DNA of 64,000 nt from Billgrantia kenyensis (GTDB lineage: Bacteria; Pseudomonadota; Gammaproteobacteria; Pseudomonadales; Halomonadaceae). The notes below the pieces were generated by a model that was not told where the DNA came from, did not search any database, and worked only from the letters and a program-made list of their open reading frames with translations. Position numbers and translations under genes: made by a program. Positions 1-8,139 of this stretch are shown here, one piece after another (position 1 is the first letter of the stretch; every line of letters starts with the position of its first letter). The DNA lies in contig NZ_JACEFT010000010.1 of NCBI RefSeq assembly GCF_013697085.1, forward strand, positions 1-64,000. Reading direction: 5' to 3'.

Positions 1-77
1 TGGGCGGGGTCGTGCAGCTTCATGCTGATGGCGAAGTAGAGGCCGGCGGGGCCGCCGCCGAGACAGGCGATTCTCAT
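1..77 (-). CDS. FAD-dependent monooxygenase, N-terminal fragment
   Basis: Only the first 25 codons lie in the window; the rest runs off the left edge. The peptide starts [15 protein letters not shown], a beta strand followed by a glycine-rich GxGGPAG dinucleotide-binding loop. It continues with [10 protein letters not shown]. This opening is typical of class A flavin hydroxylases, and in my recollection resembles the salicylyl-CoA 5-hydroxylase / 2-aminobenzoyl-CoA monooxygenase group in particular. The flavin-binding nature is clear from sequence; the substrate is a guess from a short stretch. It is divergent from rsd, with about 400 bases between them that hold paired palindromes. Confidence 0.6.
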   Translation of the reverse strand, partial: MRIACLGGGPAGLYFAISMKLHDPA

Positions 78-136
78 TGTCGGGAACCGTATCGTTGTTG
101 TAGTGATTAAGCAGGCTAGACGCGTTTGCCAGGTAG

Positions 137-162
137 TTCAAGCTTAAAGTTTCAAGCTTGAA
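137..162. promoter_or_regulatory. Paired TTCAAGCTT palindromes, candidate operator
   Basis: TTCAAGCTTAA at 137-147 is followed by a perfect 12-base palindrome TTCAAGCTTGAA at 151-162. The two centres are 14-15 bases apart. They lie about 60 to 85 bases upstream of the flavin monooxygenase start on the minus strand. Tandem palindromes of this size fit a dimeric regulator such as a MarR or TetR protein; this is inference. The rest of the 78-479 gap shows no convincing gene. Confidence 0.4.
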
Positions 163-479
163 TTTTATCCGGGGCTTGCTTCGGCTGTGCCGAAATGCGA
201 CTCGGCCGGCTGATGGAAAAAGTCCAGAAAGCTCGTTGCTGACCCGTATTGCCAATAGAAGAAGGCGCGAAAGTCATTTTTTCTCATGGGCTTGGCCTTG
301 CCGGTGGCCGGGAGCCCGAGCCAGGCCATGCCTGGAGGCCGAGCCGGGGTAAAACCGAGAACACTGTTTCGTTTACGGGGAGGATTGACAGCCAGGTTGG
401 CAGCGGCGAGTCTGGGACTTCAGGTTCGCAGCTCGACGTATTCGAGCTGCACTGGCTTCACAAGGGAAGGAGGCTCGCG

Positions 480-968
480 ATGCTGGAACAATGCAAGACG
501 GCCAGGGAGCGCTGGGGTGGCGTGCATCAGTTGATCGATCGATGGCTCGATGAACGTCGTGAGCTGCTGGTCAGTTTCATCGAACTGAAGGAGGCCTGCG
601 ATAGCGAGCTGGAAGCCGTCGGCAAGCCGCAAATCGATCGCTTCAGCGAGCTGTTGATGGATTACATCAGCGCCGGCCACTTCGAGATCTACCCTCAGCT
701 GCGCGAGGAAGCGCATGCCTTCGAGGACCATGCGGCCCTGGGCATTGCCGCCAAGCTGCTGGAACGCCTGGAACTCTCCACCGAGCTGGTGCTGGCGTTC
801 GACTCCGACTACTCGACTCCCGTGCGTTGCCAGCACTTTCTGCCGCGCCTGCCTGCCTGGCTGGATCGCCTGGCCAAGGGCCTGACCGAGCGCTTCGCCC
901 TGGAAGATCAGTTGATTGCCCGCCTGCATGCGGCGCATACCCCCCAGGCGGAGGCCGAGGCCGAGTAA
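480..968 (+). CDS. rsd: Regulator of sigma D (Rsd/AlgQ family)
   Basis: The 162-residue protein opens MLEQCKTARERWGGVHQLID, which closely matches the start of the Rsd/AlgQ anti-sigma-70 family. The family binds region 4 of the housekeeping sigma factor and favours alternative sigma factors in stationary phase. The length equals the family norm (about 150-165). An upstream in-frame extension exists, but the ATG at 480 is chosen because AAGGAGG lies just ahead of it and the family alignment starts here. The C-terminus is acidic (EAEAEAE). A strong terminator follows, shared with the convergent efflux operon. Confidence 0.93.
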   Translation: MLEQCKTARERWGGVHQLIDRWLDERRELLVSFIELKEACDSELEAVGKPQIDRFSELLMDYISAGHFEIYPQLREEAHAFEDHAALGIAAKLLERLELSTELVLAFDSDYSTPVRCQHFLPRLPAWLDRLAKGLTERFALEDQLIARLHAAHTPQAEAEAE

Positions 969-1002
969 CGACCGAGCCGCCTTTCGAACCGCTTCATGAC
1001 AA

Positions 1003-1035
1003 CGCCGCCCGAGCCTGTGCTCGGGCGGCGTTTTT
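1003..1035. terminator. Rho-independent terminator between convergent genes
   Basis: An 11-bp perfect stem (1003-1013 with 1020-1030), G+C-rich with a six-base loop, is followed by five T residues on the plus strand. It lies between rsd and the convergent RND gene, so it probably serves rsd and may also limit read-through from the other side. Confidence 0.85.
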
Positions 1036-1055
1036 CCAGCTATCATCGTCCCGGC

Positions 1056-4000
1056 TTACGCTTCGGCAGGCTTGGCTGCCTCGGATGCCGGGCGGCGATG
1101 CCAGAGCACCAGCATGCACGGGGTCAGCAGCAGGGTGAGTCCGGTAGCAAAGACCAGCCCGCCGGCGATGGCGCTGGAGAGCTGGGTCCACCACTGGGTC
1201 GAGGGGGCGCCAAACCCCAGGCTCGGCGCGAACAGGTTGACATTGACCTCCAGCACCATCGGCATCAGGCCCAGCACGGTGGTGATCGCGGTCAGCAGTA
1301 CCGGGCGCAGGCGCAGGCCGCCGGCCTCCAGGGCGGCGTCGTGGGGAGCCATCCCCGCCTGGCGTAGCTCGTTGTAAGTATCGATCAGGACGATGTTGTT
1401 GTTCACCACGATCCCTGCCAGGGCGATGATTCCCATGCCCACCATGACGATGCCGAACGGCTGGCCATTGACCAGCAGGCCCATCAGCACCCCGGCGGTG
1501 GAGAAGACGATCGCCGAGAGCACCAGCAGCGCCTGGTAGAGGCTGTTGAACTGGGTCACCAGGATCAGCAGCATCAGCCCTATGGCGACGAGGAAGGCGG
1601 TGATCAGGAAGCGGCTGGCTTCCTCCTGCTCTTCCTGCTCGCCGGCAACGTTGACCCGCACGCCCTCGGGCGGTGGCCCCAGTGCTGCCAGCAGCGCGCG
1701 CAGGCGCTCCTCGGGCTGGTAGCCTGCGGCCACGTCTGCTTCCAGCGTGATGGCGCGCTGGCCATCGATACGATGCAGCGTACCCACCCGGGGGGCCGGC
1801 TCCAGAGTGGCGAAATGCGAGATCGGCACTTGGCCGCGCGGGGTGTTGAGGGTCAGCCGGTCCAACTGGTCGATACTGCGCCAGGCCTGCGGGAAGCGCA
1901 CGCTGATATCGACCTCGTCGGGGGCGTGCGCGGGGCGATAGGTCGCGACCCTCAGACCATTGGTGACCAGCTGCACCGCGCTGCCTACCGCGGCGACATC
2001 GGCGCCCATGCGGGCGGCGGCGGCGCGGTCGACGTTGAGTCGCCATTCGATGCCGGGCAGGCTGCGATTGTCCTCGATGTCGCGGAAGCCACCCAGTCGT
2101 TCCATCTCGCGACGAATGCGCTCGACGGCCTCTTCACTGTCTGCCGCTTGCTGGGCGGTGATCTCGAGTACGATGGGCTTGCCGGCACCCGGTCCCATGT
2201 CCTGCTCGCGAAACTCCAGCACGACGCCAGGCAGGTCGGCGGTGCGCTGGGCCATCTCGTCCATGATCACCCGGGCCGGGCGACGCTCCTGCCAGTCGAT
2301 CAACTGGAACTGCACCGACCCGATCACGTCGCTGCCGAGCTGCTCGTTGGGGATGCCGTAGGAGCGGGCATAGAGTGCCTGGACCTCGCTCATGCCGGCC
2401 AGCCGGGATTCGACACGGCGCACGATGGCATCCTTCTCCAGCGCAGAGAAGTCTCCGCGGGCGCGCACCAGCACCTGGGCGTTTTCCGGCTCCACGTCGG
2501 GAAAGAATTCCACGCCGTGGTTGAAGCGACCGTAGCTGACGAAGATCAACGCCATCAGCAGCAATGCGATCAGCAGCGTCAGCCCGGGCCAGCCCAGCAG
2601 CCGGGCCAGGAGGGTGCGGTACAGACGTCCGCCGGGGGTGATCATCTCTGCGCTGCTGCGGGCCTTGCCGGCACGCACGCTGAACACGCCGCCCAGGGTG
2701 GGCAGGAAGATCAGTGCCATGGCCAGAGAGGCGAGCAGACAGAGGATGACCGTGGCCGGAAGGTACTTCATGAATTCGCCTACCACGCCGGGCCAGAACA
2801 ATAGCGGCACGAAGACCGCAAGCGTGGTGGCGGTGGCGGCGATCACCGGCCAGCTCATGCGCGCCGCGGCGTTGACCCAGGCCTCCCTCGGCGACTGGCC
2901 CTCGCGCAGGTGACGGTCGGCCAGTTCGCTGACCACGATGGCGCCGTCCACCAGCATGCCGGCGACTAAAATGAGGGCGAACAGCACCACGATGTTGAGG
3001 GTATAGCCGATGGTCCAGATCAGCAGGATGCCGGTGAGGAAGGCGCCGGGTATGGTCAGCCCTACCATCAGGGCCGAGCGTACGCCCATGGCCGCCAGGA
3101 TCACGATCAGTACCAGAACCACGGCGGTCAGCACGTTGTTGAGCAGCTCCGAGAGCATCTGATCGACGGTTTCCGACTGGTCCATGATGGTGGTGATCGA
3201 GAGCTCCTCGGGGAGCAGCGGCGCGGCCTGGGCGAGAATGTCGCGTATGCCCTCGATGGTGGCAACCAGGTTGGCGCCGGCGCGCTTGGAGATCTCCAGT
3301 ACCAGGGCTGGCTCGTCGTCGATGCGAGCAAACCCGTCCGGATCCTTGAAGGTGGGGTGGATCCAGGCCACGTCGGCAAAGGTCACCACCCGGTCGCCAT
3401 CCACCTTCACCGGCATGCCGAGCACGTCGTCAAGGCTCTCGATCACCCCGGGGACCTTGACCGGCGCACGGCCGGCCCCGGTGTCCAGGCTGCCGGCAGC
3501 CACCAGCCGGTTGTTGCGCGTTATCAGGTTGAACAGGGTATCGAAATCCACGCCGTAGCTGTCCAGCACCAGCGGATCGATGACGATTTCCATCAGCTCC
3601 TCGCGTTCGCCGCCGATCTCCACCTCGAGCACTTCGGGTACGCCTTCGAAGGCTTCCTGCAGCTGTCGGGCGATGGCGAGCCGCTGGGGCTCCTCGATCG
3701 GTCCCGAAAGCCCCAGGGTCAATACCGGGAAGAGGCCGACGTTGACCTCGAAGACCCGCGGCTCCTCGGCCTCATCGGGCAGCGAAGCGTTGGCGATGTC
3801 GACGCGTTCGCGCACGTCCGCCAGCGCCTGGCGAGGGTCGAAACCGGCATCGAACTCCAGGGTAACGGCGGCATGGCCCTCGCTTGACTGGGCGGTCATC
3901 TTGCGCACGCCCTCAATGGTGCGCAGCTCCTGCTCCATGGGGCGCACCAGCAGCCGCTCGCCGTCCTCCGGGCTTACTCCGTCCAGGGCCAGCGAGACGT

Positions 4001-4139
4001 AGATGATGGGTATGGGAACGTCCGGGTTGGCCTCCTTGGGCACTGCCTGCCAGGCGGCCAGGCCTGCCAGCAGCAGGGCGAGCAGCAGCAGCAAGGTGGT
4101 GCGCGACCGATCCAGGGCGGCCTTGATCAGGGTGCGCAT
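1056..4139 (-). CDS. RND-family efflux transporter, inner-membrane subunit
   Basis: At 1027 residues this is the usual length for an AcrB/MexB-like (HAE1) proton-driven pump. It has an N-terminal membrane segment, two large periplasmic loops and clustered membrane helices around residues 330-540 and 850-1010. The fourth-helix region reads LVAGMLVDGAIVVSELADRH, where the acidic residue fits the proton-relay position. It starts two bases after the stop of the membrane-fusion partner upstream, so the two are co-transcribed. No outer-membrane channel gene is in the window. It is closer to the divergent RND pumps often annotated only as efflux RND transporter permease than to AcrB. Substrate unknown. 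Confidence 0.92.
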   Translation of the reverse strand: MRTLIKAALDRSRTTLLLLLALLLAGLAAWQAVPKEANPDVPIPIIYVSLALDGVSPEDGERLLVRPMEQELRTIEGVRKMTAQSSEGHAAVTLEFDAGFDPRQALADVRERVDIANASLPDEAEEPRVFEVNVGLFPVLTLGLSGPIEEPQRLAIARQLQEAFEGVPEVLEVEIGGEREELMEIVIDPLVLDSYGVDFDTLFNLITRNNRLVAAGSLDTGAGRAPVKVPGVIESLDDVLGMPVKVDGDRVVTFADVAWIHPTFKDPDGFARIDDEPALVLEISKRAGANLVATIEGIRDILAQAAPLLPEELSITTIMDQSETVDQMLSELLNNVLTAVVLVLIVILAAMGVRSALMVGLTIPGAFLTGILLIWTIGYTLNIVVLFALILVAGMLVDGAIVVSELADRHLREGQSPREAWVNAAARMSWPVIAATATTLAVFVPLLFWPGVVGEFMKYLPATVILCLLASLAMALIFLPTLGGVFSVRAGKARSSAEMITPGGRLYRTLLARLLGWPGLTLLIALLLMALIFVSYGRFNHGVEFFPDVEPENAQVLVRARGDFSALEKDAIVRRVESRLAGMSEVQALYARSYGIPNEQLGSDVIGSVQFQLIDWQERRPARVIMDEMAQRTADLPGVVLEFREQDMGPGAGKPIVLEITAQQAADSEEAVERIRREMERLGGFRDIEDNRSLPGIEWRLNVDRAAAARMGADVAAVGSAVQLVTNGLRVATYRPAHAPDEVDISVRFPQAWRSIDQLDRLTLNTPRGQVPISHFATLEPAPRVGTLHRIDGQRAITLEADVAAGYQPEERLRALLAALGPPPEGVRVNVAGEQEEQEEASRFLITAFLVAIGLMLLILVTQFNSLYQALLVLSAIVFSTAGVLMGLLVNGQPFGIVMVGMGIIALAGIVVNNNIVLIDTYNELRQAGMAPHDAALEAGGLRLRPVLLTAITTVLGLMPMVLEVNVNLFAPSLGFGAPSTQWWTQLSSAIAGGLVFATGLTLLLTPCMLVLWHRRPASEAAKPAEA

Positions 4140-4141
4140 GA

Positions 4142-5272
4142 TCAGGGTGACTCCGGCTCTGTGCCTGCATTGGCGCTATTTTCGGCGACAGGCTCGGCCG
4201 CATCCTGGGCCGGCACGGCGACGACGCCATCGCCGGGGGCGACGAAACCGCCGCCGAGGGAGATCAAGCGGATTGTGTCGGGAAGCCCGTCGACGCGTGC
4301 TTCCGTGGCATTGATGGCGACCAGGGTGATGGGCGTACTCACCACACGATCCTCTTCATCCAGGTGCTTGACCCGCAGCCGACCCTCCTCATCCAGCTCG
4401 AGCAGGGCAGGCGAGAAGCGGTGCACTTCGCGTTCGGGCAGGCTGATCGCCAGGGTGGCGCTGGCCCCGGCCAGGCGGCGGCGCTCAGGATTGTCGAACT
4501 CGGCTTCGATATAGAAGGAGCGCGTGGCCTCGTCGGCTCGACTCGACACGTGAGTCAGCTCGCCGGTCAGTCGGCTGCCATCCAGCAACCGGGCTTCGAC
4601 GGGCAGGCCGGGGCTCAGCTCATGGGCGTCGCGCTGGGCCACCCAGGCGCTGGCCGTCAGGCGTCGGTCGTCGACCAGGCGAGCGAAGGCTTCGCCGATC
4701 TGGAGCACCTCGCCCAGCTCGACGTAGAGCCGGTCCAGCACGCCGTCGAAGGGTGCCGAGGGACGGGTTTCGTCGAAGGCCTGGCGTAGCTCTGCCAGTT
4801 CCGCCGCTGCCACGCTGACGCTGCTCTGCAGGCGCAGCAGCTCGGGCTGGGAGATCAGGTTGCGCTGGCGCAGGTCTTCGGCGCCTGCGAGTTCGGCTCT
4901 CGCCAGTGCCAGTCGATCCTCGGCCCGCTCCAGCTGTGCCTCGAGGGCGTCGCGCGTCAGCGCCAGCAGGGGGGCGCCGGCCTCCACGCTGATTCCCTGT
5001 GCCACCGGCAGGTCCACCACGCGCCCGGCATGCCGTGTGCGCAGCTCGACTTCACGATGGGCTTCAAGCTGGCCCTGGACGACCCGCCGGGGAGTGTAGG
5101 GCGTGGCCTGGCTGGTGCGAAATTCGACGCGAGGCAGCGTCTCGTCGGAGGGGGCTTCGGCGCTGGGAGCTTCTCGCTGAAAGCGCTGGATGTCTCCGAG
5201 TGCCAGCCAGAGTAGCAGGGCCAGCAGCAGCAGGATGGCCAGCAATGAAGAAATGGGGGGGCGTTTCAGCAT
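4142..5272 (-). CDS. Efflux RND transporter periplasmic adaptor (membrane-fusion protein)
   Basis: This is the partner of the downstream RND pump. It has an N-terminal hydrophobic anchor (MLKRPPISSLLAILLLLALL), then a barrel-sandwich lipoyl half (VVDLPVAQGISVEAGAPLL). A helical hairpin rich in Glu/Ala/Arg/Leu follows at about residues 100-150, then the second lipoyl half (FDGVLDRLYVELGEVLQIG) and a beta-barrel domain. The ATG at 5272 is preferred over a GTG 24 bases upstream because GGGAAGG sits just ahead of it. The protein is about 376 residues, normal for HlyD/AcrA-type adaptors. Confidence 0.9.
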   Translation of the reverse strand: MLKRPPISSLLAILLLLALLLWLALGDIQRFQREAPSAEAPSDETLPRVEFRTSQATPYTPRRVVQGQLEAHREVELRTRHAGRVVDLPVAQGISVEAGAPLLALTRDALEAQLERAEDRLALARAELAGAEDLRQRNLISQPELLRLQSSVSVAAAELAELRQAFDETRPSAPFDGVLDRLYVELGEVLQIGEAFARLVDDRRLTASAWVAQRDAHELSPGLPVEARLLDGSRLTGELTHVSSRADEATRSFYIEAEFDNPERRRLAGASATLAISLPEREVHRFSPALLELDEEGRLRVKHLDEEDRVVSTPITLVAINATEARVDGLPDTIRLISLGGGFVAPGDGVVAVPAQDAAEPVAENSANAGTEPESP

Positions 5273-5466
5273 GCGACCTTCCCTGGTGGACGACACAAGC
5301 CCTGATCAGCGTCTCATCGCTGATCGGCGTTCGGCCGGAGCGACTCGCTCGCCATTCTGCAGCGCTCGCTTGGCTTTTCGAGCATTGCATGATAGCGCAT
5401 GATCCGACGGGTGACAGTGGGCACGAACGAGTCGACCCCGTCGCTATGTCCTAGTCAGAGGTCGGA

Positions 5467-5495
5467 TTGAGTTTTGTGCAATGCAAGCATAACAT
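5467..5495 (+). promoter_or_regulatory. Putative sigma-70 promoter of mdh
   Basis: TTGAGT (5467-5472) and TAACAT (5490-5495) are separated by 17 bases; each matches the consensus at four of six positions. The predicted start would give an mdh leader of about 90 bases, which includes the strong hairpin at 5514-5544. The rest of the 5273-5590 gap shows no gene. Confidence 0.45.
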
Positions 5496-5513
5496 CTTGG
5501 CGGTCCGAATCTC

Positions 5514-5544
5514 GGCCAGGGCGGGCGAGCCTACCCGCCTGGCC
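5514..5544 (+). other. Strong hairpin in the mdh 5' leader
   Basis: GGCCAGGGCGGG pairs with CCCGCCTGGCC around an eight-base loop, with one bulged base. It lies 47 bases before the mdh start and is not followed by a T run, so it looks like a leader structure rather than a terminator. Function unknown. Confidence 0.5.
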
Positions 5545-5590
5545 CATCCTCACGGCGTCAACCCGCGCGTTGAAAACCCAAGGAGCAACG

Positions 5591-6565
5591 ATGAAAGATC
5601 CCGTACGTATTGCCATTACCGGCGGTGCTGGCCAGATCAGCTACTCCCTTATCTTCCGTATTGCGGCTGGCGACATGCTGGGCCCGGATCAGCCCGTCAT
5701 TCTCCAGTTGCTCGAGATTCCCCAGGCCCTGGACGCGCTGAACGGCGTGGTCATGGAAGTCAACGACTGCGCCTTCCCGCTGGTGCAGGAGATCGTTGCC
5801 ACCGACGATCCCAACGTCGCCTTCAAGGATGCCGATTTTGCCCTGCTGGTCGGCGCCCGTCCGCGCGGCCCGGGCATGGAGCGCAAGGATCTGCTGGAAG
5901 CCAACGCCGCGATCTTCTCCGTGCAGGGCAAGGCGCTGAACGACAACGCCAGCCGTGACGTGCGGGTGCTGGTGGTGGGCAACCCGGCCAACACCAACGC
6001 CCTGATCGCTTCCTGCAACGCCCCGGACCTGAGCCCGCGCCAGTTCACCGCGATGACTCGTCTCGACCATAACCGCGCCCTGACCCAACTGGCTCAGAAG
6101 ACCGGCAAGCGCGTTACCGATGTCGAAAGCATGATCATCTGGGGCAACCACAGCGCCACTCAGTACCCCGACCTGGCTCACACCAAGGTGGCCGGCAAGC
6201 CGGCTTTCGATCTGGTCGAGCGTGACTGGTACGAGAACGACTTCATTCCCACCGTGCAGCAGCGTGGCGCGGCGATCATCAAGGCGCGCGGAGCCTCTTC
6301 CGCTGCCTCGGCCGCTTCTTCCGCCATCGACCACATGCGCGACTGGGCGCTTGGTACCGACCAGGTGGTGAGCATGGCGATTCCGTCCGACGGCAGCTAC
6401 GGCATCGAGGAAGGCATCATCTACTCCTATCCGGTGCGCTGCCAGAACGGCGACTACGAGATCGTCCAGGGCCTGGAGATCGACGAGTTCAGCCGCGGCC
6501 GGATGAAGGCCACTGAAGACGAGCTGAGGGAAGAGCGCGCAGCCGTCGAGCATCTGCTGGGCTGA
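5591..6565 (+). CDS. mdh: Malate dehydrogenase
   Basis: The enzyme interconverts malate and oxaloacetate with NAD in the TCA cycle. The 324-residue protein has the Rossmann loop [12 protein letters not shown] near the N-terminus and the substrate-binding stretch [16 protein letters not shown]. It also has [10 protein letters not shown] and the catalytic histidine region [13 protein letters not shown]. This pattern is the cytosolic-type malate dehydrogenase (TIGR01759 group) rather than the E. coli type. AAGGAG lies seven bases upstream of the ATG. It is monocistronic, divergent from the efflux operon, and has a hairpin leader. Confidence 0.96.
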   Translation: MKDPVRIAITGGAGQISYSLIFRIAAGDMLGPDQPVILQLLEIPQALDALNGVVMEVNDCAFPLVQEIVATDDPNVAFKDADFALLVGARPRGPGMERKDLLEANAAIFSVQGKALNDNASRDVRVLVVGNPANTNALIASCNAPDLSPRQFTAMTRLDHNRALTQLAQKTGKRVTDVESMIIWGNHSATQYPDLAHTKVAGKPAFDLVERDWYENDFIPTVQQRGAAIIKARGASSAASAASSAIDHMRDWALGTDQVVSMAIPSDGSYGIEEGIIYSYPVRCQNGDYEIVQGLEIDEFSRGRMKATEDELREERAAVEHLLG

Positions 6566-6585
6566 TAGCATCGCCCTGATGCATA

Positions 6586-6620
6586 GCGCCCCTGGCGAGA
6601 AATTGCCGGGGGCGCCGTCG
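6586..6620 (+). terminator. Possible mdh terminator hairpin
   Basis: GCGCCCCTGGC (6586-6596) pairs with GCCGGGGGCGC (6605-6615) with one G-T pair. It sits 20 bases after the mdh stop, between convergent genes. The T run after it is weak. Confidence 0.5.
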
Positions 6621-6652
6621 TTTCAAACTTCTGCCTTGTCGGGCCTTTGGGC

Positions 6653-7309
6653 TCAGTCTCTCAGGCTCATGATGCGCCAGCCGCGCCGTTCGGCCACCTC
6701 GCGCAGGGTGGCGTCAGGGTCCACTGCCACCGGATGTTCCACCAGCTCCAGCAGCGGCAGGTCGTTGTGGGAGTCGCTGTAGAACCAGGCGTTGTCCAAC
6801 GTGAGATCCTTGTCCGCCAGCCACTCTTCCAGGCGTTCTACCTTGCCTTCGCGATAGCTCGGGGTACCGCTGACCCGTCCGGTATAGCGGCCGTCCCGAA
6901 CTTCCGGCTCCACTGCAATCAGGTGATCAACGCCCAGGCGCTCGGCGATGGGGCCGGTGATGAAGCGGTTGGTGGCGGTGACGATCAGCAGGGTGTCCCC
7001 GCGGCTGCGGTGGCGCGCCAGCAGCTCCTCGCCCTTGGGCAGGATGTTGGGTTCGATCTTGCTGGCCATGAACTGCTGGTGCCAGGCGGCAAGCTGCTCG
7101 GGACTGTTGTCGGCCAGCGGCTTGAGGGCCACCGCCAGGAAGGCGTGAATATCGAGCGTTCCCGCCTCGTAGTCCGCCATGAAGCGGTCGTTGGCCTCCC
7201 GGTAGGCCTCGGCATTCACGGCCCCCTGCTCGAGTAGAAATTCACCCCAGGCATGGTCGCTGTCGATGGCGATCAGGGTGTTGTCCAGATCGAAGATGGC
7301 CAGACTCAC
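6653..7309 (-). CDS. HAD-IB family phosphatase (SerB-like)
   Basis: The 218-residue protein starts MSLAIFDLDNTLIAIDSD, with the HAD motif I nucleophile Asp7 and acid Asp9. Motif II is ...LLIVTATN, and motif IV is FYSDSHNDLPLLELV. It belongs to the HAD subfamily IB hydrolases (TIGR01490-like). In Pseudomonas the equivalent gene also lies beside rppH and ptsP, and I recall a report of histidinol-phosphate phosphatase activity there; that assignment is only a suggestion here. It is divergent from rppH. Confidence 0.82.
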   Translation of the reverse strand: MSLAIFDLDNTLIAIDSDHAWGEFLLEQGAVNAEAYREANDRFMADYEAGTLDIHAFLAVALKPLADNSPEQLAAWHQQFMASKIEPNILPKGEELLARHRSRGDTLLIVTATNRFITGPIAERLGVDHLIAVEPEVRDGRYTGRVSGTPSYREGKVERLEEWLADKDLTLDNAWFYSDSHNDLPLLELVEHPVAVDPDATLREVAERRGWRIMSLRD

Positions 7310-7513
7310 GGCTTACCCCTTGCGGTGTGATGAGAAAAGTAGTGCTACGAGCGCGAAAGCTGGCGATTATGTCAGACAAAGCCCGCCATGCTAAGTCCGG
7401 CGTCGTTTCAGCGGGTCGCCAGATAGCCGGCCTGCTGCCTGATGGTTGTATTGATGCGCTTCGCGCCCTTGTGGAAGAATGAACTCAATGACGAATTCTA
7501 CAAGGTGACGTCC

Positions 7514-8005
7514 GTGATCGACGCTGACGGCTTTCGCCCCAACGTTGGCATCATTATCGCCAACGCCAGTGGGCAACTGCTTTGGGCGCGTCGGGTAGGA
7601 CAGAATGCGTGGCAGTTTCCCCAGGGAGGCATCAAGTCAACCGAGACACCGCAACAGGCACTCTATCGAGAGCTGGAAGAGGAAATCGGCTTGACCTGCG
7701 ACGATGTCGAGCTGCTTGCTTGTACACGGGGATGGCTGCGCTACCGTCTGCCACGGCGCATGGTGCGTATGAACTCAAGACCGGTTTGCATCGGTCAGAA
7801 ACAGAAGTGGTTTCTGTTGCGGATTCGCTGCCAGGAGAGCCGGATCTGCATGGATAGCTCGGCCAAGCCCGAGTTCGACTACTGGCGTTGGGTCAGCTAC
7901 TGGTACCCGCTGGGACAGGTGGTGCCATTCAAGCGTGAGGTGTACCGTCGGGCGCTTAGCGAGCTGTCACCTCGGGCTCAGCGCCTTGCTCTCGAAGGGC
8001 GCTGA
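7514..8005 (+). CDS. rppH: RNA pyrophosphohydrolase
   Basis: RppH removes pyrophosphate from 5'-triphosphorylated mRNA and so triggers RNase E decay. The sequence [20 protein letters not shown] matches the family start. The Nudix box runs from [17 protein letters not shown] to EEEIG. The GTG at 7514 is chosen over an upstream ATG at 7442 because it matches the family N-terminus and has AAGGTGA ahead of it. That gives 163 residues, the usual size. Genes rppH and ptsP are neighbours in Pseudomonas too. Confidence 0.93.
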   Translation: MIDADGFRPNVGIIIANASGQLLWARRVGQNAWQFPQGGIKSTETPQQALYRELEEEIGLTCDDVELLACTRGWLRYRLPRRMVRMNSRPVCIGQKQKWFLLRIRCQESRICMDSSAKPEFDYWRWVSYWYPLGQVVPFKREVYRRALSELSPRAQRLALEGR

Positions 8006-8139
8006 CACGACGCGAGCGCTCACCCTACCCACGGGGCAACGCAGGGCCCCTCCACGAAGCGCCGCGCACCTTTCACACGGTGTTTGGCCTTGACTCCTCA
8101 GCCAGGCGAGGTACGACAACAATGGAAAGCAAGGCGCCG

